From positions 1-57,076 of the forward strand of contig JACIVP010000009.1 of NCBI GenBank assembly GCA_014361455.1: a DNA stretch of 57,076 nucleotides, given 5' to 3'. Shown in pieces: positions 25,658 to 33,665 of this stretch (the stretch's first letter is position 1; every line of letters starts with the position of its first letter). Source of the DNA: Candidatus Methanosuratincola sp. GTDB taxonomy: Archaea; Thermoproteota; Methanomethylicia; Methanomethylicales; Methanomethylicaceae. The translations under genes and the position numbers were made by a program. The notes beneath the pieces are model-generated. The model ran no database searches. It was not told the DNA's origin and saw only the letters and a program-made list of their open reading frames with translations.

Positions 25658-26419
25658 TCAGACCTTTGGCTTCGCAGCATAGACTGTTATGCTCTTGATC
25701 TTAGTGAGAAATTCAGGTACGCCACCTGAATATCCAGATTCTGCCATGATTCGTATGTCTTCGAGCCCGGATTCCCTAATTAGACTGATGTAGACTTCCT
25801 TCTCAACCGCTCCGGCAATACAGCTGGCCCAAGCATCAAGGCTCCGCTTCAGGTCCTCTGGCAGGTCTCCGTTTGTGACGAGGTCGGAGACCACCATCCT
25901 TCCACCTGGCTTGAGGACCCGGTGGATCTCCCTGAAGACGCGTGCTTTGTCCACCGAGAGGTTTATCACGCAGTTGCTGATCACAACGTCAACTGAGGAG
26001 TCACCAACAGGGAGGGATTCGATCTCCCCCTTCCTGAACTCCACGTTCATGAAACCGTGCTGGACCGCGGCATCCCTCGCCCGCCCCAGCATCTCATCGG
26101 TCATGTCCACTCCAATTACCCTGCCCTTCTCGCCGACTCTCTTTGCAGCCAAGAAAACGTCGATCCCCCCGCCGGATCCGAGATCCAAGACCACCTCGCC
26201 TGGCGTTAGGTCCGCGTAAGCGATGGGATTGCCACACCCAAGACCCATCATTGACTCAGGAGGCGCCGACCTCAGGTCATCCTCAGAGTAGCTCATACTC
26301 CTTGCGTTCCCGTCGGAATCCCCGCACCCGCATGAAGGGCAACAGGAGCCGCCAGATTTTGCTATCCTACCGTACCTCGTTCTGACAAAATCTCTTACAT
26401 CGTCTCGCATCCATTCCAC
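25658..26419 (-). CDS. arsM: Arsenite S-adenosylmethionine methyltransferase
   Basis: ArsM methylates arsenite, binding As(III) through conserved cysteines. The 253-residue protein has an N-terminal Cys cluster (GGSCCPSCGCGD), the SAM-binding motif VVLDLGSGGGIDVFLAAKR, then SNCVINLSVDKARVFREIHR and SCIAGAVEKEVYISLIRESG, which hold the other two cysteines of the family. The MMGLGCGNPIAYADLTPGEV segment is also typical. No arsR or arsenite pump is adjacent. ATG 26419 and 26410 are both possible starts. Confidence 0.88.
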   Translation of the reverse strand: MEWMRDDVRDFVRTRYGRIAKSGGSCCPSCGCGDSDGNARSMSYSEDDLRSAPPESMMGLGCGNPIAYADLTPGEVVLDLGSGGGIDVFLAAKRVGEKGRVIGVDMTDEMLGRARDAAVQHGFMNVEFRKGEIESLPVGDSSVDVVISNCVINLSVDKARVFREIHRVLKPGGRMVVSDLVTNGDLPEDLKRSLDAWASCIAGAVEKEVYISLIRESGLEDIRIMAESGYSGGVPEFLTKIKSITVYAAKPKV

Positions 26420-27021
26420 CAGAATTGGTCACCCCATATTTAGGAAACAATATACCTATATGAATTACCTTCTCTCTCTATCAGCGGGGCCCTAGCGATA
26501 AAGTTAAAATTTGCTTTCCTTTTTTCCATTAACAATGACTAAATCATCCAATACCCGAGCTCGAGGGTTGCCCATTCGCTTCGACTATCTTACTTTGATA
26601 GATAGCGCGTTTAGATTCGATGGAACTTTAGGTTCTTTAGCTTCAAGCATAGAAGGTGAGGGGAGCTTGGACATTTGATGAAGCTGGGCACATGCTGGTG
26701 ACGGCGTTGCCAGGGTGAGGATGCAGAAGATCTTCTCCCGGTCCGCTTCAACCTGATGCAGATGCTCACACTGAATAAGCGTATGCAAGCATAGGATCTC
26801 GATGAGGATGGAAATGATGGCGTGGAGGAAAAAGAGATGGAGAGGGGAAATCGAAAGAACGGAAGGGGCCAGGAAAACATTGATAAAACGGTGTTAAGCA
26901 ACGAGAAGAACTGCAAAGGTAAAGTTATTCTAAATCAAGTAATTGAAGAATGTGAGCTCAAATCGTCCTTAGTGGAGCCAAATACTCAAACTTAATTTTG
27001 CTCGTTTTGTATAATAGGGGT
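26420..27021. other. Gap with a possible decayed reading frame (26535-26994, plus strand)
   Basis: From ATG 26535 a 47-codon frame ends at TGA (LTLIDSAFRFDGTLGSLASS). Other frames continue with protein-like stretches such as FDEAGHMLVTALPG and LLPVRFNLMQMLTLNKRMQ, and end with SNEKNCKGKVILNQVIEECE. The pattern suggests a frameshifted gene, but I recognise no family. Confidence 0.25.
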
Positions 27022-27109
27022 TGGTGCGGGGAGTGGGATTTGAACCCACGAAGGCCTTCGCCACAAGGTCCTAAGCCTTGCGCCTTTAACCTGACTTGGC
27101 GACCCCCGC
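27022..27109 (-). tRNA. tRNA-Leu (anticodon UAG), CCA encoded
   Basis: Minus strand: acceptor GCGGGGG with TCCCCGC, D-arm GCCAAGTCAGGTTAAAGGC, anticodon stem CAAGG/CCTTG with loop CTTAGGA, a long variable arm (TGGCGAAGGCCTTCG) and T-arm GGGTTCAAATCCC. It is a class II tRNA without an intron. Its last 42 bases equal those of tRNA-Leu(GAG) at 41483-41524. Confidence 0.96.
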
Positions 27110-27228
27110 AACTATTGATTTCAGTCCAGACTACACTATTAACTTTTTTCTGATCCAAAAGAGGACTGGGGCTGTGTCCATGGCGAAGGAAAAATTATTA
27201 AAGGCTACAGAGAATTATGTGCGACGAT

Positions 27229-27323
27229 GCTCTGGTCGTATAGTCCGGTCAAGTATACTGGCCTTTCGTGCCCAGAGGCGAAGAGAGCCAGTGACCCGGG
27301 TTCAAATCCCGGCCAGAGCACCA
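27229..27323 (+). tRNA. tRNA-Glu (anticodon UUC) with a 17-base intron at 37/38
   Basis: Acceptor GCTCTGG/CCAGAGC, T-arm CCGGGTTCAAATCCCGG, discriminator A and CCA. The anticodon stem CTGGC/GCCAG encloses CTTTCG, then 17 extra bases (27269-27285), then A, so the loop without the intron is CTTTCGA, as in archaeal tRNA-Glu. The intron is in the canonical 37/38 position. Confidence 0.92.
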
Positions 27324-27340
27324 GTCTCCATCCATCAAGA

Positions 27341-28873
27341 TCATTTTTTGACGACCTCAGCAGAATCGGTCGATAGCCCGACCCATCTGACGGAATAGCC
27401 AAGCCGGGATAGGACAGGGATCGGATCTGCGATCCCAAGTGCCCTGAACTTTTCCTCAACTACGCCAAGGCCCCGCTCCTTTGAGAGTATATCCTGCAGC
27501 TCTCTGGCAACCCGTTCGGAGATCAGGTACCTCCCAGCAAGGAGGTATCCCTTGGTTGTCGACTTGGAGAGTTTCTCTGCGAGTGCGTCGTAAGAAACAC
27601 CAAGCTCCACCGCGGTTTTAGCCAGATCGACCACATCTGATTTCGGCTCGATAGAGATCCCGTCCAGCCTTTTCTCATCCTCCTTAAGGATGGATTTCTC
27701 GGCAGACTCGAGCACTTCGAGTATGGGCTGAAGCGGTACCTCGCGATCGAACTCGATGACCTTTGCCACCCTACCCCGGAAACGGTCGGTCGATGCCAGA
27801 GCCCTGTTGACCGCCACTATGAACTCGATCCCAGGGGGCAAGGAGTTGAGCTTTGAGATCTTCTTCTCCAAGTACTCTGGAGTCCAGAACCCCACTATCT
27901 CTAAGTAGACCCTGCGCCCGCCTGTCTCAAATGCAAAATCTGGTATGAGGATCCCAGATGCTGTCTTGATTAGCCCCGGCTCCCGCAGTAGCCTCCACCG
28001 GGTCTCCAGCGCCCTGAACCGCCTCGAAAAGGACTCTTCCACAGAACTGTCATACCCGTCATCCTGGGGAGGGGCATCCGGGAAGACGACGCCGTCAGAG
28101 GAGGAGAGGCTGAAGCCAAGGAGGCGTTTCCTCCCGAAGGATCCCCTGGAGATCTGGGAGCGGATTTCCCAATGCCCAGATACTAAGACCTTGGGGATCA
28201 GCTTGGCCAAGGATGTGCCATACCTCTCAGTCAGCTTTATCATCGACGCGGGGCCATCTATCGCTATCGATACCGCGTTCTCCTCCACCGCCTTGATAGA
28301 GTACATGAGACCAAAGCGCTTGACCGCACTGAGTACAGGGCGCGCATTCCCCTTCAAAGAGACCTCGAGGAACGTTGCCCGGAAGAGGAGCGTCTGGGTC
28401 AAAGAGAGGTTGTATGAGGAGATCAGGGCAGAATCGGATGGCTCCGAGAAAGATGTGAGTACCCTTTCCTCCGGGAGGTCGGCCCAGAGGTGGGAGAGGA
28501 CCTCCTCTGGGCGCAGCCTGAACCTCGCTGCGACTCTGCCCAGCACCTCGAGGCGTTTTCCCTCATCCAGGACTGGCATCCCTTCTTCGAATATGGATTC
28601 CCTGAATGCAGGTGGATCGACGGGGCTCTTGACCTCGAAGACCGACAACCGGTCGAGGAGGGCACACAAACCCCTCACCACTCTGAAGTCGTTCCAATTT
28701 GATTCGATCTCCCGGGCGCCCCTAAGGATCTCGGACTTCTTCTTCCCGATGTTCTTAGAGTATAGGGATATGAGCCTATTCGCGAGCGCCCTCTCGGGCC
28801 CCTCTGGGCTGAGGTAGCACGGTGATATCATTCCACCCCTGACCCTAGCGACTAGCAGCTCGGACGGGAGCAT
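27341..28873 (-). CDS. bax1: Bax1 nuclease (DUF790), XPB partner
   Basis: Bax1 is an archaeal structure-specific endonuclease that binds XPB helicase and cuts DNA bubbles, likely in nucleotide excision repair. The 510-residue protein has the DUF790 pattern, with an N-terminal MLPSELLVARVRGGMISPCY and a central nuclease-like core (LIPDFAFETGGRRVYLEIVG, where Asp, Glu and the later Lys of a PD-(D/E)XK fold are visible). Its ATG overlaps the XPB stop as TAATG, which fixes the start and implies coupled translation of the complex. Confidence 0.9.
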   Translation of the reverse strand: MLPSELLVARVRGGMISPCYLSPEGPERALANRLISLYSKNIGKKKSEILRGAREIESNWNDFRVVRGLCALLDRLSVFEVKSPVDPPAFRESIFEEGMPVLDEGKRLEVLGRVAARFRLRPEEVLSHLWADLPEERVLTSFSEPSDSALISSYNLSLTQTLLFRATFLEVSLKGNARPVLSAVKRFGLMYSIKAVEENAVSIAIDGPASMIKLTERYGTSLAKLIPKVLVSGHWEIRSQISRGSFGRKRLLGFSLSSSDGVVFPDAPPQDDGYDSSVEESFSRRFRALETRWRLLREPGLIKTASGILIPDFAFETGGRRVYLEIVGFWTPEYLEKKISKLNSLPPGIEFIVAVNRALASTDRFRGRVAKVIEFDREVPLQPILEVLESAEKSILKEDEKRLDGISIEPKSDVVDLAKTAVELGVSYDALAEKLSKSTTKGYLLAGRYLISERVARELQDILSKERGLGVVEEKFRALGIADPIPVLSRLGYSVRWVGLSTDSAEVVKK

Positions 28874-30207
28874 TAGACGCCGCGCCTCCGCCTGCTGCTT
28901 ATCCTCGACTCGTCGGTGAGCCTCGAAACTATCTCGATCAGCCTGGCCTCCTTCTTGCCACTCTTCCTAAGGAGCCTGCCGAGCCTCTGGACGAACTCCC
29001 TCTTCGATCCGGTCCCGCTGAGTATTATGCCCAGCGACGCCTCGGGGACATCGATACCCTCGTCCAGCACTCGAGATGTCACCAAGACAGTGTAAGTACC
29101 CTCTCTGAACTTCCTCAGTATCCTCGACCGCTCATCTTTGGGCGTCTCATGGGTTATCGCGGGGATTAGGAATGTGGAACTTATCGCATAAACGAGCGAG
29201 TTGTGATGGGTGAAGATCAGGGTTCGCTCGCCGCGGTTCTCCTCTAGGATCCTCCTCAGTACCTCCAATTTTGACTTGGAGTTGAGGGCGACCTCCATAG
29301 CCCTCATCCTTGCGAGCAGTGCCTGCCGAGCCTCTGGGTCCCTCCCGCTCATAATCACCAGGCGCTTGAAATCCTCAGGCGATCGCATCCTCAGCTTCCT
29401 CCTCTTCAAAAAGCCCCTGTAAACGCCCATTGCCTTCAGGTACTCCCCAGCCTCGGTCGGCGGCAGGTCAACGTGGACACGGTCGATCCGGAAGTTGGCC
29501 AAGTGGACTCCTGCCATCTCCTTAACCTTTCTTTCGTAAACCTTCGGCCCCACCAAGTCGGGGAGGCGGCTGTGGAGCCCGTCTTCTCTCTCATAGGTCG
29601 CCGTCAGGCCCAGCCTGTATGGGGAGGCGTATAGTTCCGCTATCTGTGAGTACCCAGCCGAGGGAAGGTGGTGGACCTCGTCGAATATGATCAGCGGGAA
29701 CCTGTTGCCGAGCTCCTCAGCCCTCAGGTATGCTGTATCATAGGTCGCCACCGTTAGCGGCCCCAAAGTGGATTCGCCACCGCCATATGCGCCCACCTCC
29801 ATCCGGAAGGCGCTCGAGAGCCTGATCCTCCACTGGTCCATGAGGTCGATCGTGGGAACCACCACAATCGCCGGGCAGTTAGCCTCCTGTATCGCCAGTA
29901 TTCCGAGGATGGTCTTACCGGAACCGGTAGGGAGAACCACTACCCCGCGCATACCAGACTCCAGCCAGGAGTCTAGGGCCTCAAGCTGGTAGCTCCTTGG
30001 GACGACCTCGGCCCTGAAATCAGGGTGGTGCGGCGGGTCGAGAACCCTGTCCTCGAACTGAATCCCGCTCTCCCTAAGGTAACGGAGGATCTCTGGGTAG
30101 CGGATCGCCAGGCTCCGGTGCGATTTCGCTGACGAGTCCCAGCTCGAGTGTGGCACACGGACGTTGCCTGAGAGCACAGTCCCCTTTTCATAACGAAGGA
30201 TCAACAT
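28873..30207 (-). CDS. xpb: XPB-type DNA helicase
   Basis: Archaeal XPB is a superfamily 2 helicase in DNA repair. The 444-residue protein has motif I LPTGSGKTILGIL (near 95-107), motif II DEVHHLPSAGYS, LGLTATYEREDG (motif III) and the C-terminal SRVLDEGIDVPEA and QRLGRLLRKSG (motifs V and VI). An N-terminal damage-recognition-like region of about 70 residues and the thumb insert with KRRKLRMRSPEDFKRL are present. It is the first gene of the xpb-bax1 pair. Confidence 0.93.
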   Translation of the reverse strand: MLILRYEKGTVLSGNVRVPHSSWDSSAKSHRSLAIRYPEILRYLRESGIQFEDRVLDPPHHPDFRAEVVPRSYQLEALDSWLESGMRGVVVLPTGSGKTILGILAIQEANCPAIVVVPTIDLMDQWRIRLSSAFRMEVGAYGGGESTLGPLTVATYDTAYLRAEELGNRFPLIIFDEVHHLPSAGYSQIAELYASPYRLGLTATYEREDGLHSRLPDLVGPKVYERKVKEMAGVHLANFRIDRVHVDLPPTEAGEYLKAMGVYRGFLKRRKLRMRSPEDFKRLVIMSGRDPEARQALLARMRAMEVALNSKSKLEVLRRILEENRGERTLIFTHHNSLVYAISSTFLIPAITHETPKDERSRILRKFREGTYTVLVTSRVLDEGIDVPEASLGIILSGTGSKREFVQRLGRLLRKSGKKEARLIEIVSRLTDESRISSRRRRGV

Positions 30208-30255
30208 CTGGAGCCCTGTTGATTATGGAGCAACTGGCATAAATTTAGTTTTTCC

Positions 30256-31401
30256 TTAAGTAAGTCGGCCGATCCGCTCTGGAACCAATACAACAAGCGC
30301 GGCGATGAATGTCAGCACAGGTGCGATTAGGAAGGACTTAGGGTAACTGCCGGAGGCCTGGATAACTGCACCGAATATCATCGGACCCACCATGTTCCCT
30401 ATGTCCATCCCCATCGTGTATATGCTCGAGAGGAAGCCCCTGCTCCCCGCGTGCGCATGCGCCAGCGCGAGCGTCTGCGATCCAGGCACGAAGACGCCGA
30501 GGCCGAGCCCGAAGATCAATGCATCAAAGTAGAGCTTGACGGGCTCCTGGTTGAGGGATATCAGAAGGAAAGCGAAGGAGATCATGAAGAGCCCCAGGTA
30601 GGTCATCAGTGCAGGGTTCCTGTCGGCAGCCCTTCCCGCGAATATCCTCAGGACAAGGCTCGAGACAGCCTGGATGCTAACAAAGAGCCCGATCTGGAGG
30701 TCTCCGTACCCAAGTATCTTCAGGTAAGTCGAGAGGAAGGTGAGCAGCCCCATCCAAGCAACTGCATAGAACACATAGCTCACGAAAGCGACGACAAAAT
30801 GCCTCTCAGCCAGCCCTTTGATCGAGACCGAGAACGACCCCTTCTCCCTCTTCGGCTCCTTATATACCACGAGTGGGATGAGGAAAATGATCATTACAGA
30901 GGTCATCCCGAAGGTTGCAGTGTAGCCGAATGCCTCTGCAAGCAGACCCCCAAGGGCCGGTCCAGCCGTGAAGCCTAGACCGATCATCAGGCTCCTCCAC
31001 CCAAGGGTCTCACCCACCTTTCCAGCCGGTGCTTGGTCCACCGCGCTTGCTATTGATGAAGGCACGAAGAGCGCGACTGCCACCCCCTCGAGAAGCCTTC
31101 CGAGCATTATCTGGTAGATGTCGGTTGAGAGGTAGAGTACGATGTAAGCAGCAGACCCGAATGCTAGCCCAGTCACCATCAGCTTAGACCTGAACCATGT
31201 ATCGCTCAAGAAACCTGAGACGGGCCTGAGGAAGATCGCAGTCAAGGAGATCGAGGAAACGGCGAGACCGATCAGGAAAGGTGAGGCGGAGACCGTCAGG
31301 GCGTATCTAGGTATGAGCGGGACGACCACTTGGATCAAAGTGAAGAAGAGCATCGTCGCTAGGTTGACACGCCACACCTGAGAGATCAAGGACCACGCCA
31401 C
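30256..31401 (-). CDS. Major facilitator superfamily transporter
   Basis: The 381-residue protein has twelve predicted membrane helices. It shows the MFS motif A region (GFLSDTWFRSKLMVTGLAFG) between helices 2 and 3, a repeat of it (GRAADRNPALMTYLGLFMIS) in the second half, and LGRLLEGVAVALFVPSS. The family exports drugs or moves small solutes; no substrate can be assigned. The start is GTG 31401, about 30 bases after a TATA-like CTTTTTAAAAGCC on the minus strand. It is divergent from orc1. Confidence 0.87.
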   Translation of the reverse strand: MAWSLISQVWRVNLATMLFFTLIQVVVPLIPRYALTVSASPFLIGLAVSSISLTAIFLRPVSGFLSDTWFRSKLMVTGLAFGSAAYIVLYLSTDIYQIMLGRLLEGVAVALFVPSSIASAVDQAPAGKVGETLGWRSLMIGLGFTAGPALGGLLAEAFGYTATFGMTSVMIIFLIPLVVYKEPKREKGSFSVSIKGLAERHFVVAFVSYVFYAVAWMGLLTFLSTYLKILGYGDLQIGLFVSIQAVSSLVLRIFAGRAADRNPALMTYLGLFMISFAFLLISLNQEPVKLYFDALIFGLGLGVFVPGSQTLALAHAHAGSRGFLSSIYTMGMDIGNMVGPMIFGAVIQASGSYPKSFLIAPVLTFIAALVVLVPERIGRLT

Positions 31402-31735
31402 CTATCCATATCGGGTAGATAGCCATTCGGGCTTTTAAAAAGCCTGCTGTCGCCTCAAATCTTGCCCTTCCGTGGCCCGTTTGCCCACGCCACCAGCAAC
31501 CGTTTGTTAGGAAGGGGATGCCCCCATCTTGGGCTCGATCGATCTTGAGACAGGTAAAAAAGCAAGAGGCATTCGCCCAGAATTTAAACCAGGATGTAAA
31601 AGGCACAGAGCCGCTGGAAGCGCTGTGGGTTAGGCTCCCCAACAAAAGGTCACTATTCCCCATGGCAGGGCAGTGGAAAGAGCTTATATTTCCACTGGAT
31701 CCACTAATTCAAATGCATCCCCTGGAGAGAGCCCC
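31402..31735. other. Candidate replication origin region upstream of orc1/cdc6
   Basis: This 334-base gap between the MFS gene and orc1/cdc6 is where archaeal origins are usually found. It holds an inverted repeat like an origin recognition box next to the orc1 TATA box and an A/T stretch near 31430-31445. I see no long duplex-unwinding tract, so origin function is inference from position and the one box pair. Confidence 0.5.
31671..31697. promoter_or_regulatory. Inverted mini-ORB-like pair over the orc1/cdc6 promoter
   Basis: CAGTGGAAA (31671-31679) and TTTCCACTG (31689-31697) form a perfect 9-base inverted repeat with a 9-base spacer. The core matches the known mini-ORB core TTCCAGTGGAAA recognised by archaeal Orc1/Cdc6. 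The orc1 TATA-like TTATATT lies at 31684-31690, between the arms and running into the second, so binding could both mark the origin and repress orc1. Confidence 0.6.
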
Positions 31736-32926
31736 ATGACAGATCAGTTGGACAACCTTTTCAGCAGAGTGCTCAGTGCAAAGATCTTTGCCAACAGGGA
31801 GATGATGAGGCCGGACTACATACCGAACGACCTGCCGCATAGGGAGGATCAGATACTCAGGCTCGCCGAGATACTTGCGCCCTCCCTGAAGGGATCGAGG
31901 CCCTCAAATGTATTCATCTATGGGGTGCCAGGGACTGGGAAGACCGCAGTCACCAAGTACGTGCTGAAGAAGATCGAGGACGAGGGGAGGAAGGTCGGGA
32001 TCAGCCTTGAGGTCGCGTACATAAACTGCAAACATGATGACACGAACTACAGAGTCCTAGCGGACCTATGCGAGTCGGTGGGTGAGAGGATCCCTTTCAC
32101 TGGACTCTCTACGTCCGAGGTCTTCAGGAGGTTCGTGAACCTCGTCGATTCCTCCGAAAGGATGATCTTTGCGATCCTGGACGAGGTGGACGCACTCGTC
32201 AAGAAGACAGGGGACAAGGCTCTCTACGACCTCACCAGGATAAACCAGAGGCTGAGCAGGACGAGGATCTCGATAGTCGGGATTACGAACGACCTCAAGT
32301 TCATGGAGTATCTCGACCCAAGGGTCAGGAGCAGCCTTGGCGAGGAGGAGCTTGTCTTCCCTCCTTACGATGCCTCTGAGCTGGAGGACATACTCAGCAG
32401 GAGGGCGTCCTTTGCATTCAACCGGAACACGTTCGAGGCGAGTGTGATCAAGCTCTGCGCCGCGCTGGCGGCTAAGGAGCACGGGGACGCCAGGAGGGCG
32501 CTCGATCTCCTCCGCATCTCGGGCGAGATAGCAGAGAGGAATGGGAACAACAAGGTTATGGAGGAGCACGTCAGGATGGCCCAGAAGGAGATAGAGAAGG
32601 ACAGAGTGGTCGAGGTGATCAGGACGATGCCTCTCCATTCTAAGATCCTGATCCTGAGCCTCCACCTCCTCGGCAAAGGTGGTTCGACTGGTGAGCTCTA
32701 CGACTTATACTGCACACTCGTTAAGAACATGTGTCTAGAGCCTCTCACCCAGAGGAGGGTCAGCGACCTGATAAACGAGCTCGATATGCTCGGGATAGCA
32801 AATGCAAAGGTCGTCAGCAAGGGTAGGTACGGCAGGACGAAGGTCGTGAGCCTAAGCATATCCACGAAGAACCTTAAGGAGGCGCTCCAGGAGGACCAGA
32901 GGCTCGGGGCGCTGATCAAGAAGTGA
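31736..32926 (+). CDS. orc1: Origin recognition / replication initiator Orc1/Cdc6
   Basis: The 396-residue AAA+ protein recognises the origin and loads MCM. It has Walker A GVPGTGKTA (63-71), Walker B FAILDEVDALV, sensor 1 ISIVGITNDLKF, sensor 2 HGDARRALDLLR and a C-terminal winged-helix domain (about 310-390, QRRVSDLINELDMLGIANAK). I start at ATG 31736, just after GGAGAG, since the N-terminus LFSRVLSAKIFANREMMRPD matches family starts. Neighbours DUF99 and polD small subunit recall the replication gene cluster of Thermococcales. Confidence 0.95.
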   Translation: MTDQLDNLFSRVLSAKIFANREMMRPDYIPNDLPHREDQILRLAEILAPSLKGSRPSNVFIYGVPGTGKTAVTKYVLKKIEDEGRKVGISLEVAYINCKHDDTNYRVLADLCESVGERIPFTGLSTSEVFRRFVNLVDSSERMIFAILDEVDALVKKTGDKALYDLTRINQRLSRTRISIVGITNDLKFMEYLDPRVRSSLGEEELVFPPYDASELEDILSRRASFAFNRNTFEASVIKLCAALAAKEHGDARRALDLLRISGEIAERNGNNKVMEEHVRMAQKEIEKDRVVEVIRTMPLHSKILILSLHLLGKGGSTGELYDLYCTLVKNMCLEPLTQRRVSDLINELDMLGIANAKVVSKGRYGRTKVVSLSISTKNLKEALQEDQRLGALIKK

Positions 32927-33052
32927 GGGGCACGGGATTGGCTCCGGTGCAGGGATTTGGGGTTCGCATGCGAAAGACTGATCATCAGAGCTAAAGAATG
33001 CATAATTGCCGTAAGTTCCTGATCAGAGGCACGGCGAGGAGGATGGTCCAGG

Positions 33053-33595
33053 GTGGAGCGCATTTCGATGTCAGTCTGCGGAGGGAAAGTGAATCCATTC
33101 AAGAAAGGCAAGACCCAGATGGTTCTGCTCACCGCAGCGGGTATCAGGCCACTCAAGGTCTCGGTAGCCGACATTGATATTGACGGCATGGATGCGACTG
33201 AGACGGTGGTCAGATGTATATTAGAGAGCAGGTGGAGGATTGAGGTGCTCCTTGCGAAGAGCATCCCGATCGCGGGGTTCAACCTGATAGACCCGGAGGA
33301 GGTATTGAAAAGGACGGGCTTGCCATCGGTCTTCGTGCTTGGGAGAGAGCCTGACAGCGCGGCGGTGGAGGAGGCATTGAGGAGGCACTTCGCAGACTGG
33401 GAGAGGAGGCTTTCAGTGATCAGGAAGCCGACTGGTCTGCGCATTTTCGAGACGCAGGGATGCGGAAAGGTGCTCTTGGAGTTCTACGGGATTAGCTCAG
33501 AGGAGGCTTTCAGGATCGTGAGTGACCTGACCATCTTCGGAAAGATCCCTGAGCCGCTCAGGGTATGCTGCATGCTGGCCAAAGCAATTTCGTGA
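33053..33595 (+). CDS. DUF99 family protein (endonuclease V-like fold)
   Basis: The 180-residue protein matches DUF99, an archaeal family with an endonuclease V/RNase H-like fold. Seen motifs: NPFKKGKTQMVLLTAAGIRP, VSVADIDIDGMDATETVVRC, IPIAGFNLIDPEEVLKRTGL, and a C-terminal GKIPEPLRVCCMLAKAI. The Asp of DIDIDGMD is in the place of a catalytic carboxylate. Activity on DNA or RNA is not established for the family. The start is GTG 33053 or ATG 33068. Confidence 0.8.
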   Translation: MERISMSVCGGKVNPFKKGKTQMVLLTAAGIRPLKVSVADIDIDGMDATETVVRCILESRWRIEVLLAKSIPIAGFNLIDPEEVLKRTGLPSVFVLGREPDSAAVEEALRRHFADWERRLSVIRKPTGLRIFETQGCGKVLLEFYGISSEEAFRIVSDLTIFGKIPEPLRVCCMLAKAIS

Positions 33596-33665
33596 TGGGA
33601 TAATTTGATCGCATAGGTGATTCGGACTGCATATTGGGATGCAGGACAGGCAAGCCTGACACAGC

